Source: Caulifigura coniformis
GTDB taxonomy: Bacteria; Planctomycetota; Planctomycetia; Planctomycetales; Planctomycetaceae
Direction of reading: 5' to 3'
Length of the DNA stretch: 64,000 nt
NCBI RefSeq assembly: GCF_007745175.1
Contig: NZ_CP036271.1
Location: 3,608,314 to 3,672,313, forward strand
Shown here: piece by piece, positions 29,457-38,946 of the stretch
Numbering within the stretch: the stretch's first letter is position 1
Layout of the letters: each line of letters opens with the position of its first letter
The notes under the pieces: model-generated
Database searches by the model: none
Told to the model about the DNA's origin: nothing
What the model saw: the letters and a program-made list of their open reading frames with translations, nothing else
Translations under genes and position numbers: made by a program

Positions 29457-30812
29457 ATGTCCACTCCGACCGCGGTCCCTCCCGCTCAACTCGTCCCGCT
29501 GGAATCTCCGCGGCTCGGGTCGACGATCGACTACGAGAAGTTTCTCGACTGCGTGCACTGCGGGCTCTGCACGGCCTCCTGCCCAACCTACCTCGAGACG
29601 GCCAACGAAAATGACAGCCCGCGCGGACGCATCTATCTGATGCGGGCCGTGACGGATGGACGGCTCGAAATGAGCCCGCAGGTCTCCCGCCATCTCGAAC
29701 TCTGCCTCGATTGCCGCAGCTGCGAGACGGCATGCCCTTCGGGAGTTCAGTACGGCCGGCTGATCGAGCCGTTCCGCGTCCAGATGCAGCAGCAGGGGGC
29801 GGCCGGGAAACCAACGAAGCCTGGATGGTTCCAGAAGTACATCCTGTACGGGATGTTCCCCTATCCCCGACGCTTGCGGGCAGCCCTCTGGCCCGCGCGT
29901 GTCATGCAGACCCTGGGCGTCGACCGACTGGCCGAAAAAATGGGGCTGTTGAAGCTCCTGCCGGAAAAACTGCAGCGGATGCAGAACCTGCTCCCGCCCC
30001 TGCAGCCGCGCGGGCCGGCCCTGCCGGAATTCCTTCCGGCCATCGGAACCAGACGGGCCCGCGTTGGCCTGTTCACCGGCTGCGTTGCGGATGCGATGTT
30101 CCACCACGTCCACTGGGCGACCGCCCGCGTCCTGCAGCACAACGGCTGCGACGTCTACACGCCGCAGACCCAGGCCTGCTGCGGTGCGATTCACTATCAC
30201 AGCGGAGCCAGCGAACCGGCCATCGATCTCGCCCGCACGAATGCGAAAGCGTTCTCCCGGGATGACCTGGACGCCGTCATCGTCAACGTGGCCGGCTGCG
30301 GCTCGATGCTCAAGGACTACGGCCACGTCGCCCATGAAGTGCTGCCGGGTGACGCTGCACTTGGCAGTCAACTGACGGCGTTCGCGTCAAAGATCCGGGA
30401 CGTCAACGAATTCCTGGCGCAGCTGGGGCCCGTCCCCCCGAAACATGCGGTCCCGATCCGCGCGACCTACCACGACGCGTGTCACCTGGTGCACGCCCAG
30501 CGGATCCGCGAGCAACCTCGCAGGCTGCTCGAAATGATTCCGGGACTGACGCTCGTCCCCCTCGCGGAAAGCGACATCTGCTGCGGGGCCGCCGGCAGCT
30601 ACAACCTGACCGAGCCTGAAATGGCCGATCGACTCGGTCAGCGGAAACTGAAAAACATCCTCGCGACGAACGCGGATGCCGTCATCAGCGCCAACGCCGG
30701 GTGCACCCTGCAGATGCTTTCTCAACTTCGCAGCGCCGGACGCGATATCCCGGTGCTGCATCCCATGGAACTTCTCGACCGGGCCTATCAGGGCCCTGAT
30801 GCCAAGTCATGA
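29457..30812 (+). CDS. glcF: Glycolate oxidase iron-sulfur subunit (GlcF-like)
   Basis: A 451-aa cytoplasmic iron-sulfur protein. Two ferredoxin-type 4Fe-4S motifs are seen: C32-x2-C35-x2-C38-x3-C42-P and C83-x2-C86-x2-C89-x3-C93-P. Two CCG (cysteine-rich) domains follow, one with ACCGAIHYHSG and one with ICCGAAGSYNL, as in GlcF and heterodisulfide-reductase relatives. In E. coli GlcF works with GlcD and GlcE to oxidise glycolate to glyoxylate; neither flavoprotein subunit is adjacent here. The ATG at 29457 is selected because the ferredoxin domain begins about 30 residues later. The stop overlaps the ATG of nagA (ATGA), implying translational coupling. Confidence 0.88.
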   Translation: MSTPTAVPPAQLVPLESPRLGSTIDYEKFLDCVHCGLCTASCPTYLETANENDSPRGRIYLMRAVTDGRLEMSPQVSRHLELCLDCRSCETACPSGVQYGRLIEPFRVQMQQQGAAGKPTKPGWFQKYILYGMFPYPRRLRAALWPARVMQTLGVDRLAEKMGLLKLLPEKLQRMQNLLPPLQPRGPALPEFLPAIGTRRARVGLFTGCVADAMFHHVHWATARVLQHNGCDVYTPQTQACCGAIHYHSGASEPAIDLARTNAKAFSRDDLDAVIVNVAGCGSMLKDYGHVAHEVLPGDAALGSQLTAFASKIRDVNEFLAQLGPVPPKHAVPIRATYHDACHLVHAQRIREQPRRLLEMIPGLTLVPLAESDICCGAAGSYNLTEPEMADRLGQRKLKNILATNADAVISANAGCTLQMLSQLRSAGRDIPVLHPMELLDRAYQGPDAKS

Positions 30813-31945
30813 CGTCGTTCACTGCCCGCCGATACGATTCCGGAGAACCTGTTCGAATCGCCCTTCAGAATGGCCGCATCACGGATGTCGAGCCAATCTG
30901 GACCCGCGAACCGCTGGAGGACTGGCCCTGGGTCGCCCCGGCCTTCTTCGACCTCCAGATCAACGGCTACGGCGGAGTCTGGTTCGCCGACGAGAAACTG
31001 ACCGTCGAACAGGTCCTGGAAGTCCTCGCCGGCTACCGGACTCATGGCGTCGGACGCCTGTTTCCAACGTTGATCACCAGCTCGCGCAAAGCACTCGAAC
31101 ACGGGTTTCGCACCGTGCGGGCGGCGTGTGAAAAGGAAGCGTGGGCGGACCGCATGGTGGCCGGCTGCCATCTGGAAGGCCCCTATATCTCCGATCAGGA
31201 CGGCCCGCGCGGGGCGCATCCCGTGCAACATGTCCGCCCCTGCGACTGGTCGGAATTTGAAGCACTGAATGCCGCGTCGGGCGGACGGATTCGACTTGTC
31301 ACGGTGGCGGCGGAGGCCGTGGGCGCCGCGGAGTTCATTCGACGCGCCTCGGACGCCGGAATTCTTGTGGCGCTCGGCCACCAGGCGGCCGATGCGGCGC
31401 AGATCCGGGCAGCAGTCGACGCCGGGGCCCGGCTGAGCACCCACCTGGGCAACGGTGCTGCCGGAATGCTCAAGCGACATCCCAATTTTCTCTGGGACCA
31501 GCTGGCGGACGATCGCCTGATTCCAAGCGTGATCTCAGACGGCCATCATCTTCCTGATGCGGTGCTGAAGACGTTTGTGGCCGCGAAGTCCCCGGAACGC
31601 GTCGTCATTACCTGCGACGCATCTGGCCTCGCCGGAATGCCGCCCGGAGTTTATCCGACCGCGTTCGGACCGTTTGAAGTCGTCGATGACGGCCGGATCG
31701 TCGTGGCCGGTCAGCGAACGTTGCTGGCGGGATCGGCCCTGACCACGGAGGTCTGCGTGGGCCACATGGTGAAGGCGACAGGCGTGACGCTCGGGCAGGC
31801 CTGTGACATGGCGGGGCGCATCCCGCTGCGGCTGTGCGGACTGGACGCGCCCCGGCTGATCGCGGGAGCGGCAGCCGACCTGGTGCTGTTCGGGTTTGAG
31901 GCCGGGGCAGGGAAGTTGACGATCGACAAGCTGATGACGGCTTGA
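30809..31945 (+). CDS. nagA: N-acetylglucosamine-6-phosphate deacetylase
   Basis: Removes acetate from GlcNAc-6-phosphate in amino-sugar and peptidoglycan recycling. The 378-aa protein has the amidohydrolase-superfamily NagA motifs: CHLEGPYIS with metal-binding Glu123, ALGHQA, THLGNGAAGM, ISDGHHL (substrate His) and TCDASGLAGMPPG with the catalytic Asp. Typical NagA is 380-400 aa. The start ATG overlaps the glcF stop by four bases. The C-terminal NagA signature (AADLVLFGFE) is intact. It converges on hrpA, with 13 bp between stops. No nagB or PTS gene is near. Confidence 0.9.
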   Translation: MTSFTARRYDSGEPVRIALQNGRITDVEPIWTREPLEDWPWVAPAFFDLQINGYGGVWFADEKLTVEQVLEVLAGYRTHGVGRLFPTLITSSRKALEHGFRTVRAACEKEAWADRMVAGCHLEGPYISDQDGPRGAHPVQHVRPCDWSEFEALNAASGGRIRLVTVAAEAVGAAEFIRRASDAGILVALGHQAADAAQIRAAVDAGARLSTHLGNGAAGMLKRHPNFLWDQLADDRLIPSVISDGHHLPDAVLKTFVAAKSPERVVITCDASGLAGMPPGVYPTAFGPFEVVDDGRIVVAGQRTLLAGSALTTEVCVGHMVKATGVTLGQACDMAGRIPLRLCGLDAPRLIAGAAADLVLFGFEAGAGKLTIDKLMTA

Positions 31946-31958
31946 GATCGCCAGCAGA

Positions 31959-34900
31959 TCAGGCGCCCGATTTGACTTCGTTGATGGCCGCTTCCCACGC
32001 ATCCCGCAAGCGTTTTTCGGAGACCGGCTGGGCCGTCCTCAACTGCTGCGCCCAAAGCGACACGCGGTATTCCTCGATCAGCCAGCGCACCGGTTCGAAC
32101 GCCGTTCGCAGAGTCGGGCGTTTGCTGACGATGTCGACGTACTTGTTCCAGAACAGGGCGACCTTGGCCGTGAGCTCGCGGTCACGCGCGAGGCCCCCTT
32201 CTTTCAGTTTTTTCCAGCGGGTGCTGAACGCGTCGAGATAACGCGGATAGGACTGCAGAGACTCCCACGGCGTTTCTGAAAGAAATCCAGGTCGAAACAG
32301 CTGCAGCCACTGGCTGAGACTGTCGCGATGGGAGACCTCCAGCGCGGCCTGCAACGACTGTGAGACGATCTTCTGCGCGTCGCGGGCTCGCGGCAGAAGC
32401 GGCTCGAGCAATTCGCCAGTTTCCAGAACGGCCACGCTCATCTGGTTGGAGGCCTGTTTCATGAACCGCCGGAAGGCCGCTTCGTCGCGCGGAATCTCCT
32501 TGAGGTGCGCCGTCGCGCGCTCCGCGATCCGCCCTCCCACCTGCGACCGGAAGGCGCCAATGAATCCCTTCGGAGTAGAACTCGGTGCGGCCCCTCCCAG
32601 TGTGTCGACCGCTGCGAGGATGCTTGCCCCCTGCATCGACCACGGTTCGATGCGCGGGAGATGCTGCACCTGCTGGCTGATCTTCTTCGATTCCAACAGG
32701 CCGAAGAGACGCACCAGCGCGCGGCGCGTGTTCCGTTCCGCGATCTCAGCGCTGTGGGAGAGCTTCAGTCCGACGGATGAGCCTTCATCGAAGAGCATCG
32801 GGAACGCGCGTGTCCCTTCGCCCACGTCGACCGAGGCCGGCAGTTCGCCAATCGTCCAGTCCGTCAGGCCGGTCCTGGCCCAGCGTGCGGCGGCTTCCGT
32901 CTCTTCCAGCTTCGCGACGTGGCGGCCGTGGAGCTCGCGCTTGATCCTTTCGACATCAGCGCCCGCGGCGACCGTCTCCCCTTTGTCATCGACGACGCGA
33001 ACCTTCACCTGCAGGTGGTCGGGAATCCGTGCAGAAGTCAGCAGGTCGACCGGCACATGCTCGCCGCCAATCCTCCGCAGCGCGGCTGACATCTGTCCTT
33101 CGAGATCCCCTTTCTGGAGATCAAGCGCCGCCGCGACTTTCGCGGCCGTTTCCTGGATCGGGAGGAACAGTCGCCGATGTTCCTTCGGAAGTGCCTTCAG
33201 GAGCGACTCAACTTTCTCCTGGAGCATGCCGGGAACGAGCCAGCCGAGCCTGGAGGCGTCGAGATGGGCCGCCGCGCGGGCGGGGACGACGACCGTCACG
33301 CCGTCCGTTGGACTCGAGGGATCGAGCTTGTACTCGACCGTGGCGTTTGAGGCGCCGATCGCGACGGTGTCGGGGAACAACTTCTGGTCCAGGACGACGC
33401 TCGGATCGGCGAGCAGAACCGCTTTTGTCAGGAACAGCAGTTCGGGGGCCTGCTGCTCGGCCTGTTTGCGCCACTGCTCGAACCGCGGACCATCGGTCAC
33501 GTCGCCGGGGAGACGCTCGTCGAAGAACCGGAACTGCATCTCCTCGGATGCAAAGATCTGGGTTTGTCGCAGCTTCGCCTGCCATCCGCTGAGTTCTTCC
33601 TTGAGCGCGATGTTATGACGAACGAACTTCGCGTTCGAATCCCAGTCACCTTCGATCAGGGCATGCTGGATGAACATCTCCCGCGATTTGGCCGGGTCGA
33701 CCGGCGCATAGCGGCAGCGTCGCCGGGGCACCACGGGCAGCCCGTACAACGTGACCTTCTCGAAGGCCATCGTCTGGGCTGTCTTTCGGTCCCAGTGTGG
33801 CTCGGAATAGGACCGCTTCACGAGGTGCGCGCCGACTCTCTCCAGCCAGTCCGGATTGATCGGACCGACCGTCCGCGCGAACCGCCGGGTCGTCTCGACC
33901 AGTTCGGCCGCTACGATCCACTTGGGCTTCTTGCCGGCCGCGGCGGACCCGGGCCACAGGAAGAACGACTGGTCTCCCGCACCGGAGTACTCGTTGGAAT
34001 CACCTCGAACGGCGATATTGGAAAGCAGCCCTGCGAGCAGCGCGCGATGAATGGCGTCTGCATCGCCATGCCGGGGGCCGGTCTTCAGGCCGGCGCCGGT
34101 GACAAGACGTGCGAGCTGCCGGTGCAGGTCTCGCCATTCCCGCATCCGCGCGAAGGACACGAAGTTCTGCTGGCACGCCTTCCGCAGCCTGGAGTTCGAA
34201 AGCTTGTCGGCCCAGTCCTGGTAGATGTCCCACAACTTGAGCAGTGACAGGAAGTCGGAGCCTTCGACGGCGAACTGCTTGTGGGCCTCATCGGCCGCCT
34301 GCTGTTTCTCTGCCGGCCGATCACGTGGATCACGCACCTCAAGGGCCGAAGCGATGATCAGAATGTCCGACAGGCAGTGCTCATCATGCGCGGCTGCGAT
34401 CATTCGTCCGATTCTCGGATCGACGGGAAGCTTCGTCAGCAGTCGTCCCGTTTCCGTGAGGGATTGTTTTCCCTCGCAGTCGCGGATCGCCCCGAGTTCG
34501 AGCAACGTGTTGACGCCCGCCCGAACGGCTCCCGGCTGCGGACGGTCGATCAGCGGCATACTGTTCAGATCGCCAAGCCCATAGGAGATCGTCTGCAGCA
34601 CGGCGGCCGCGAGGTTCGTCCTCAGGATCTCCGGCTGCGTATATGCATCCCGCGATTCGAAATCCTCCCGGCTGAAAAGGCGCACGCAGATGCCCGGACC
34701 GATCCGTCCGCAGCGTCCCTTCCGCTGGTCGGCCGACGCCCGGGAAATCGGCTCGATCGGCAGCCGCTGCACCTTCGACTGCGGAGCAAAGCGACTCAGC
34801 CGAACGGTTCCGGTGTCGACGACATACCGGATGCCGGGCACCGTCAGCGACGACTCGGCGACGTTCGTTGCCAGGACGACCCGCTGACCGCCGTGAGGCT

Positions 34901-36137
34901 GGAAGACCTTCTGCTGGTCCTGCTCCGAAAGGCGTCCATACAGCGGCAGAATTTCCGACCGGAATGCCGGTCCGAACTGTTTGAGCCGTCCCCGCAGAAC
35001 TTCGGCCACTTCGCGAATGTCGCGTTCGGTGGCAAGGAATGTGAGCACGTCTCCCGGGCCTTCGCTCATCACCTCGACGATGGCATTGGCGATTTCGCTG
35101 TTGAGGTCGGCGTCTCCATCCTCAGACAGAGGGCGATATCGGGTCTCGACAGGATACGTGCGGCCAGAGACTTCAATGACGGGTGCGGCACCGGTGGAGG
35201 TGCCACGGGGCAGCGTCTCCGGCCCCGGAGGAAGCGTCGTGGGCGCTGGATGTTCGTCTTCCGAAGGCAGCGCACAGGAGTCTGCGCCGTCCTGCGCTGC
35301 CGTGGGATCCGATTTCGCGGCGATTCGCCGGGCCAGTTCGTCCTCATCGACTCGCCCATCGGGTGAATCAAAGAACGCCGCGAATCGGGCGGCGTCAATG
35401 GTGGCCGAGGTGATGATCACACGCAGGTCGGGACGCTTCTTCAGCAGGCGGTGGAGCTGGCCGAGGATCAGGTCGATGTTCAGCGAGCGCTCATGCGCCT
35501 CATCAATGATGATCGTGTCGTAGGCATCGAGATACCGGTCGCTCTGCAGTTCCGCCAGCAGGATCCCGTCCGTCATCACCTTGACGTGCGTCTTCGGTGT
35601 CACGGCGTCGGTGAAACGGACCTTGAAGCCGACCCCTTCGCCGACGCGGGTTCCGAGTTCTTCCGCCACGCGGGCAGCGACCGAGCGGGCGGCGATCCGG
35701 CGAGGTTGGGTGTGGCCGATCATTCCGAACACGCCGCGTCCCAGCTTCAGGCAGATCTTCGGCAGCTGGGTCGACTTACCCGATCCGGTTTCCCCCGCGA
35801 CGACCACCACCTGGTGGCTCTGGATGGCGGCGGCGATCTCGTCGATGCGCTCACAGATGGGCAGGGGATCATCGAACGTCAGCCGCGCTGGTTCGCCGAG
35901 GGCGGGATGCCTTCTTCGCCGTTCGTCGGCACGGTCGGTCGACGACTTGAGCAGGCGTTCGAATGATTCGAACGACTTGCGATCGGGGGCTTTGCCTCGG
36001 GGAAAACGCCGGAGCATCTGGCGCAGGCGATGGCGATCGGCCTGCATCGCCTGATCGATCTTCGCGGTCAATTCTCCGGCTGTCGGCGCTCGGTCCTCGC
36101 CGGTCGATGGATCGGGGGCCGGCGAAGAGGAGGACAT
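31959..36137 (-). CDS. hrpA: ATP-dependent RNA helicase HrpA
   Basis: A large DEAH-box RNA helicase (1392 aa; E. coli HrpA is 1300), linked in other bacteria to mRNA processing and rescue of collided ribosomes. The Walker A GETGSGKS (115-122), DEAH (212-215), SAT (244-246) and TQPRRIAA motifs are intact. Motif VI QRKGRCGRIGPG lies near residue 520. The C-terminal half carries the HrpA-specific DUF3418 region. A low-complexity insert of about 60 residues (257-319, Pro/Thr/Asp-rich) lies between the SAT motif and the EVSGRTYPVE strand. The ATG at 36137 is chosen because the preceding 69 in-frame residues lack similarity and are Arg/Ser-rich. Confidence 0.93.
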   Translation of the reverse strand: MSSSSPAPDPSTGEDRAPTAGELTAKIDQAMQADRHRLRQMLRRFPRGKAPDRKSFESFERLLKSSTDRADERRRRHPALGEPARLTFDDPLPICERIDEIAAAIQSHQVVVVAGETGSGKSTQLPKICLKLGRGVFGMIGHTQPRRIAARSVAARVAEELGTRVGEGVGFKVRFTDAVTPKTHVKVMTDGILLAELQSDRYLDAYDTIIIDEAHERSLNIDLILGQLHRLLKKRPDLRVIITSATIDAARFAAFFDSPDGRVDEDELARRIAAKSDPTAAQDGADSCALPSEDEHPAPTTLPPGPETLPRGTSTGAAPVIEVSGRTYPVETRYRPLSEDGDADLNSEIANAIVEVMSEGPGDVLTFLATERDIREVAEVLRGRLKQFGPAFRSEILPLYGRLSEQDQQKVFQPHGGQRVVLATNVAESSLTVPGIRYVVDTGTVRLSRFAPQSKVQRLPIEPISRASADQRKGRCGRIGPGICVRLFSREDFESRDAYTQPEILRTNLAAAVLQTISYGLGDLNSMPLIDRPQPGAVRAGVNTLLELGAIRDCEGKQSLTETGRLLTKLPVDPRIGRMIAAAHDEHCLSDILIIASALEVRDPRDRPAEKQQAADEAHKQFAVEGSDFLSLLKLWDIYQDWADKLSNSRLRKACQQNFVSFARMREWRDLHRQLARLVTGAGLKTGPRHGDADAIHRALLAGLLSNIAVRGDSNEYSGAGDQSFFLWPGSAAAGKKPKWIVAAELVETTRRFARTVGPINPDWLERVGAHLVKRSYSEPHWDRKTAQTMAFEKVTLYGLPVVPRRRCRYAPVDPAKSREMFIQHALIEGDWDSNAKFVRHNIALKEELSGWQAKLRQTQIFASEEMQFRFFDERLPGDVTDGPRFEQWRKQAEQQAPELLFLTKAVLLADPSVVLDQKLFPDTVAIGASNATVEYKLDPSSPTDGVTVVVPARAAAHLDASRLGWLVPGMLQEKVESLLKALPKEHRRLFLPIQETAAKVAAALDLQKGDLEGQMSAALRRIGGEHVPVDLLTSARIPDHLQVKVRVVDDKGETVAAGADVERIKRELHGRHVAKLEETEAAARWARTGLTDWTIGELPASVDVGEGTRAFPMLFDEGSSVGLKLSHSAEIAERNTRRALVRLFGLLESKKISQQVQHLPRIEPWSMQGASILAAVDTLGGAAPSSTPKGFIGAFRSQVGGRIAERATAHLKEIPRDEAAFRRFMKQASNQMSVAVLETGELLEPLLPRARDAQKIVSQSLQAALEVSHRDSLSQWLQLFRPGFLSETPWESLQSYPRYLDAFSTRWKKLKEGGLARDRELTAKVALFWNKYVDIVSKRPTLRTAFEPVRWLIEEYRVSLWAQQLRTAQPVSEKRLRDAWEAAINEVKSGA

Positions 36138-36333
36138 GACGCGAGGGCAAGAAGACAACGGGGAAGGGACGGACCGATAATCGACCCGGAAGGCGACAGG
36201 CGAGTTCGCATTGTAGGCGCGACGCCGGGAGGGCGAAGGTCCGGCAGAGCCGCATCTGGAGGAATCGTCCGAACCCTGTGGCCCGCCCTTCCAGACGCGG
36301 CCACCGACTCGCTTTCGCGCGTCTGCCAACTCC

Positions 36334-37854
36334 CTACACGCCAAACAATGGCCGGAATCGCGAGTTCAGGTGCCGGATGAGCGCATCAGGCGTCGGCTTC
36401 TTGCCGGTGACGAGTTCGATGAGCCGGCCGGAACGGTAGCGCTGCCCGTGGGCGTGCACACTTGTGTTGAGCCATTCCTTCAGCGGCATGAATTCGCCGC
36501 GGGCGAACATGGCGTCCAGGTCTCCCAGTTTTTCGCGAGCCGCTTCGAAGAGCTGCGCCGCAAACATGTTCCCGAGGGAGTACGTCGGGAAGTAACCAAG
36601 GAGGCCGGCGCTCCAGTGGACATCCTGAAGACATCCCAGAGATGCGTCTGGCGGCGTCATTCCGAAATCGCGTTGGAAGGCGGAGTTCCACGCATCCGGG
36701 ACATCCCGGGCCTCGAGGCGGCCGTCGATCAGCTGTTGCTCCAGTTCGAACCGCAGCATGATGTGCAGGTTGTAGGTGATCTCGTCTGCTTCGACACGAA
36801 TCCACGACGGCTGCACATCGTTGATTGCCGCGTGGAATTCCTCGAGTTTCACGCCCTTCAGGGCATCGGAGAAAGCCGCCTGTGCCTGCGGATAGAAATG
36901 CTTCCAGAACGGAAGGCTGCGGCCGACCAGGTTTTCCCACATCCTTGACTGCGATTCATGAATTCCGAGCGACGCGGCCTCGCCGAGGCAGGTCCCGAAC
37001 TGGGCCCGGGGCAGGCCCTGCTCGTAGATGCCGTGGCCGGCTTCGTGCAGCACGCCGAAGAACGCTCCCGGAAAATGGAACTCGTTGTACCGCGTCGTGA
37101 GGCGGCAATCGCCCGGGCCGATTCCGCTGCAGAAGGGGTGGGCCGAGACGTCAAGCCGGCCGGCCGTGAAGCTGAAGCCAATGGCGGACGCCCCCTTCTT
37201 CGCGAACTCCCCCTGCGCGTCGACCGGGTAGCTGCGGGTGAGGATGGAATCGTCCGGCCGCTTTCCCGACCCGCGAATGTCGGAGAGCAGCGTCACCGTC
37301 GCTTCGCGCAGCGGAGCGAAGACGGAGTTGATTTCGGCCGTTGAGGCGCCCGGCTCGTAGTCATCGAGCAGCGCATCGTAGATCACTCCGCCCTTGGGAA
37401 TCCCGACGGCCTGCGCCTCCTCCCGCTTGAGGCCGATCATCTTCGTCAGCCAGGGTTCGAAGTGCGCGAAGTCCTTATTCTTCTTGGCGACGACCCATTC
37501 CTGTTGCGACAGCGTGCCGACTCGGGAGAGTTCTTCAACGAGTTTCCGCGGCAGTTTCGTGGATCGTTCGTAGTTCCGCCGGGCTTCGCGCACGACGGCG
37601 GCCTCCGGCGACTCGGCTCCTTTCAGGCCCTCGACGACCGCCAGTTCCGTCAGCCATTCTCCGATCTTCGGCGACGTCGACCTTTCGTGAACGAGCCCTG
37701 CGATCAGCGCGCCCTGGTTGGCACGATGTTCCGCTCCTTCCGGAGGGAGGCAGGTCTGTTCATCCCAGCCCAGGAGGCCTCCGCAGGACCGGAGCACGGC
37801 CGTTTCGCGGAGGTGTTCGACGAGGGCGGTGTAGGTCTGCTGCAGATCAGGCAT
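36334..37854 (-). CDS. Metallocarboxypeptidase, family M32
   Basis: Zinc-dependent cytoplasmic carboxypeptidase (506 aa; Thermus carboxypeptidase 1 is 511). The zinc motif H-E-A-G-H is in GVLHEAGHGIYEQG, followed by the third ligand in GIHESQSRMWEN. The family-specific HPF motif is DVSAHPFCSGIG, and DRLTTRYNE-type sequence (CRLTTRYNEFHF) is also present. It removes C-terminal residues from peptides, probably in peptide turnover. The ATG at 37854 is preferred to the GTG three codons upstream. Part of a minus-strand series tilS, M32, hrpA with 78- and 196-bp gaps. Confidence 0.93.
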   Translation of the reverse strand: MPDLQQTYTALVEHLRETAVLRSCGGLLGWDEQTCLPPEGAEHRANQGALIAGLVHERSTSPKIGEWLTELAVVEGLKGAESPEAAVVREARRNYERSTKLPRKLVEELSRVGTLSQQEWVVAKKNKDFAHFEPWLTKMIGLKREEAQAVGIPKGGVIYDALLDDYEPGASTAEINSVFAPLREATVTLLSDIRGSGKRPDDSILTRSYPVDAQGEFAKKGASAIGFSFTAGRLDVSAHPFCSGIGPGDCRLTTRYNEFHFPGAFFGVLHEAGHGIYEQGLPRAQFGTCLGEAASLGIHESQSRMWENLVGRSLPFWKHFYPQAQAAFSDALKGVKLEEFHAAINDVQPSWIRVEADEITYNLHIMLRFELEQQLIDGRLEARDVPDAWNSAFQRDFGMTPPDASLGCLQDVHWSAGLLGYFPTYSLGNMFAAQLFEAAREKLGDLDAMFARGEFMPLKEWLNTSVHAHGQRYRSGRLIELVTGKKPTPDALIRHLNSRFRPLFGV

Positions 37855-37932
37855 TGAGGTCACGTCGGGACGAGGGAGTGAGCGGACATGATGTCGCGGG
37901 AGGGATGAGGTCGCAAACCAGCGGCCGGCGTC

Positions 37933-38946
37933 TCATGAGCGTTCGAGGACGACGAGGCCCCCACGCTTGACCCCGCGGACACCGCCAGGCCATTGCTCGG
38001 CCTGAGTCGTTCCGCGCAGGAATCGGGCGGCCCGTTTCCAGGCGCCCTGCGACATTTCCCGCCGCGGCCATTTCTGTCGACGCCACAACAAGACACCCGC
38101 TTCCTGCACGACGGCGTCCGGCACACCGTAAAACGCCTGCGACGCGATGTGCACCCGATCTGGCGTCTGTTCAAGAACTGCCCTCTTTAAAGCCCGCCGG
38201 GCGAGCCGCTGAAGGACGGAAGCGGCCTCGTGTGCCTGGACCGAGAGCTTGACCAGTGAACGGGACGGGTCGCGGCCGAATCGATCGCGAAGGAACGGAA
38301 TCGCCTCATTGCGAATCGCGTTGCGTGTGTAGCGGCCGTCGGTGTTGGAAGGATCTTCGCGGAATGACTGCCCGAGCCCGAGCAGGTACTCCCGGAATGC
38401 TGCGCGGGAGACCCCGAGGCCCGGCCGAATGAGTCGCGCCGTGGAGGAAAGCGTTCGCACCGTCGGCATGCCCGCGAGGCCTCGAAGCCCCGTCCCGCGG
38501 ATCAGGTGATGCAGGACCGTTTCCGCCTGGTCATCAGCCGAATGCGCAACGGCAATCCAACGCACGTTCTTCCGGGAAGCGCAGGTTTGCAGGAAGGCGT
38601 ATCGTTCGCGGCGAGCCCATGCTTCCACACCAGTTGACGGTGCGGTCGTTTGAGCGACGCCGAGAATGCACTCGGCCCCCAGCCCGCTCGCCAGGGAATT
38701 CACCCATCGTCCATCCTCGGCCGAGTCGTCACGAAGCCGATGGTCGAAGTGGGCGACGATCGGCCTCAGCGCCAGCGGATCTTGAAGCTCCGAGAGAATC
38801 CGGAGCAGCGCAACGCTATCCGCGCCGCCAGAAACGGCAATCACAATCGGCTGGTCACGAACGGCATGTGTCTCGAGCGCGTGGCGCACGGCCGTCACGA
38901 CTGGAGACGGCGCCGATCGGCGAGAAGCATCTGGAGAGGCCGCCAC
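37933..38946 (-). CDS. tilS: tRNA(Ile)-lysidine synthase
   Basis: Attaches lysine to C34 of tRNA-Ile(CAU), changing its codon reading from AUG to AUA. The 337-aa protein has the PP-loop SGGADS (39-44) and the family motifs HFDHRLRDDSAEDGRWV, VAHSADDQAETVLHHLIRGTG and RPGLGVSRAAFREYL. The C-terminal domains found in long E. coli-type enzymes are shortened, as in many compact TilS proteins. The gene starts with GTG directly after the TAA of the preceding gene (zero spacing). The upstream sequence AAAAGGCGAAG may serve as a ribosome site inside that gene, so the two genes are probably co-translated. Confidence 0.93.
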   Translation of the reverse strand: MAASPDASRRSAPSPVVTAVRHALETHAVRDQPIVIAVSGGADSVALLRILSELQDPLALRPIVAHFDHRLRDDSAEDGRWVNSLASGLGAECILGVAQTTAPSTGVEAWARRERYAFLQTCASRKNVRWIAVAHSADDQAETVLHHLIRGTGLRGLAGMPTVRTLSSTARLIRPGLGVSRAAFREYLLGLGQSFREDPSNTDGRYTRNAIRNEAIPFLRDRFGRDPSRSLVKLSVQAHEAASVLQRLARRALKRAVLEQTPDRVHIASQAFYGVPDAVVQEAGVLLWRRQKWPRREMSQGAWKRAARFLRGTTQAEQWPGGVRGVKRGGLVVLERS

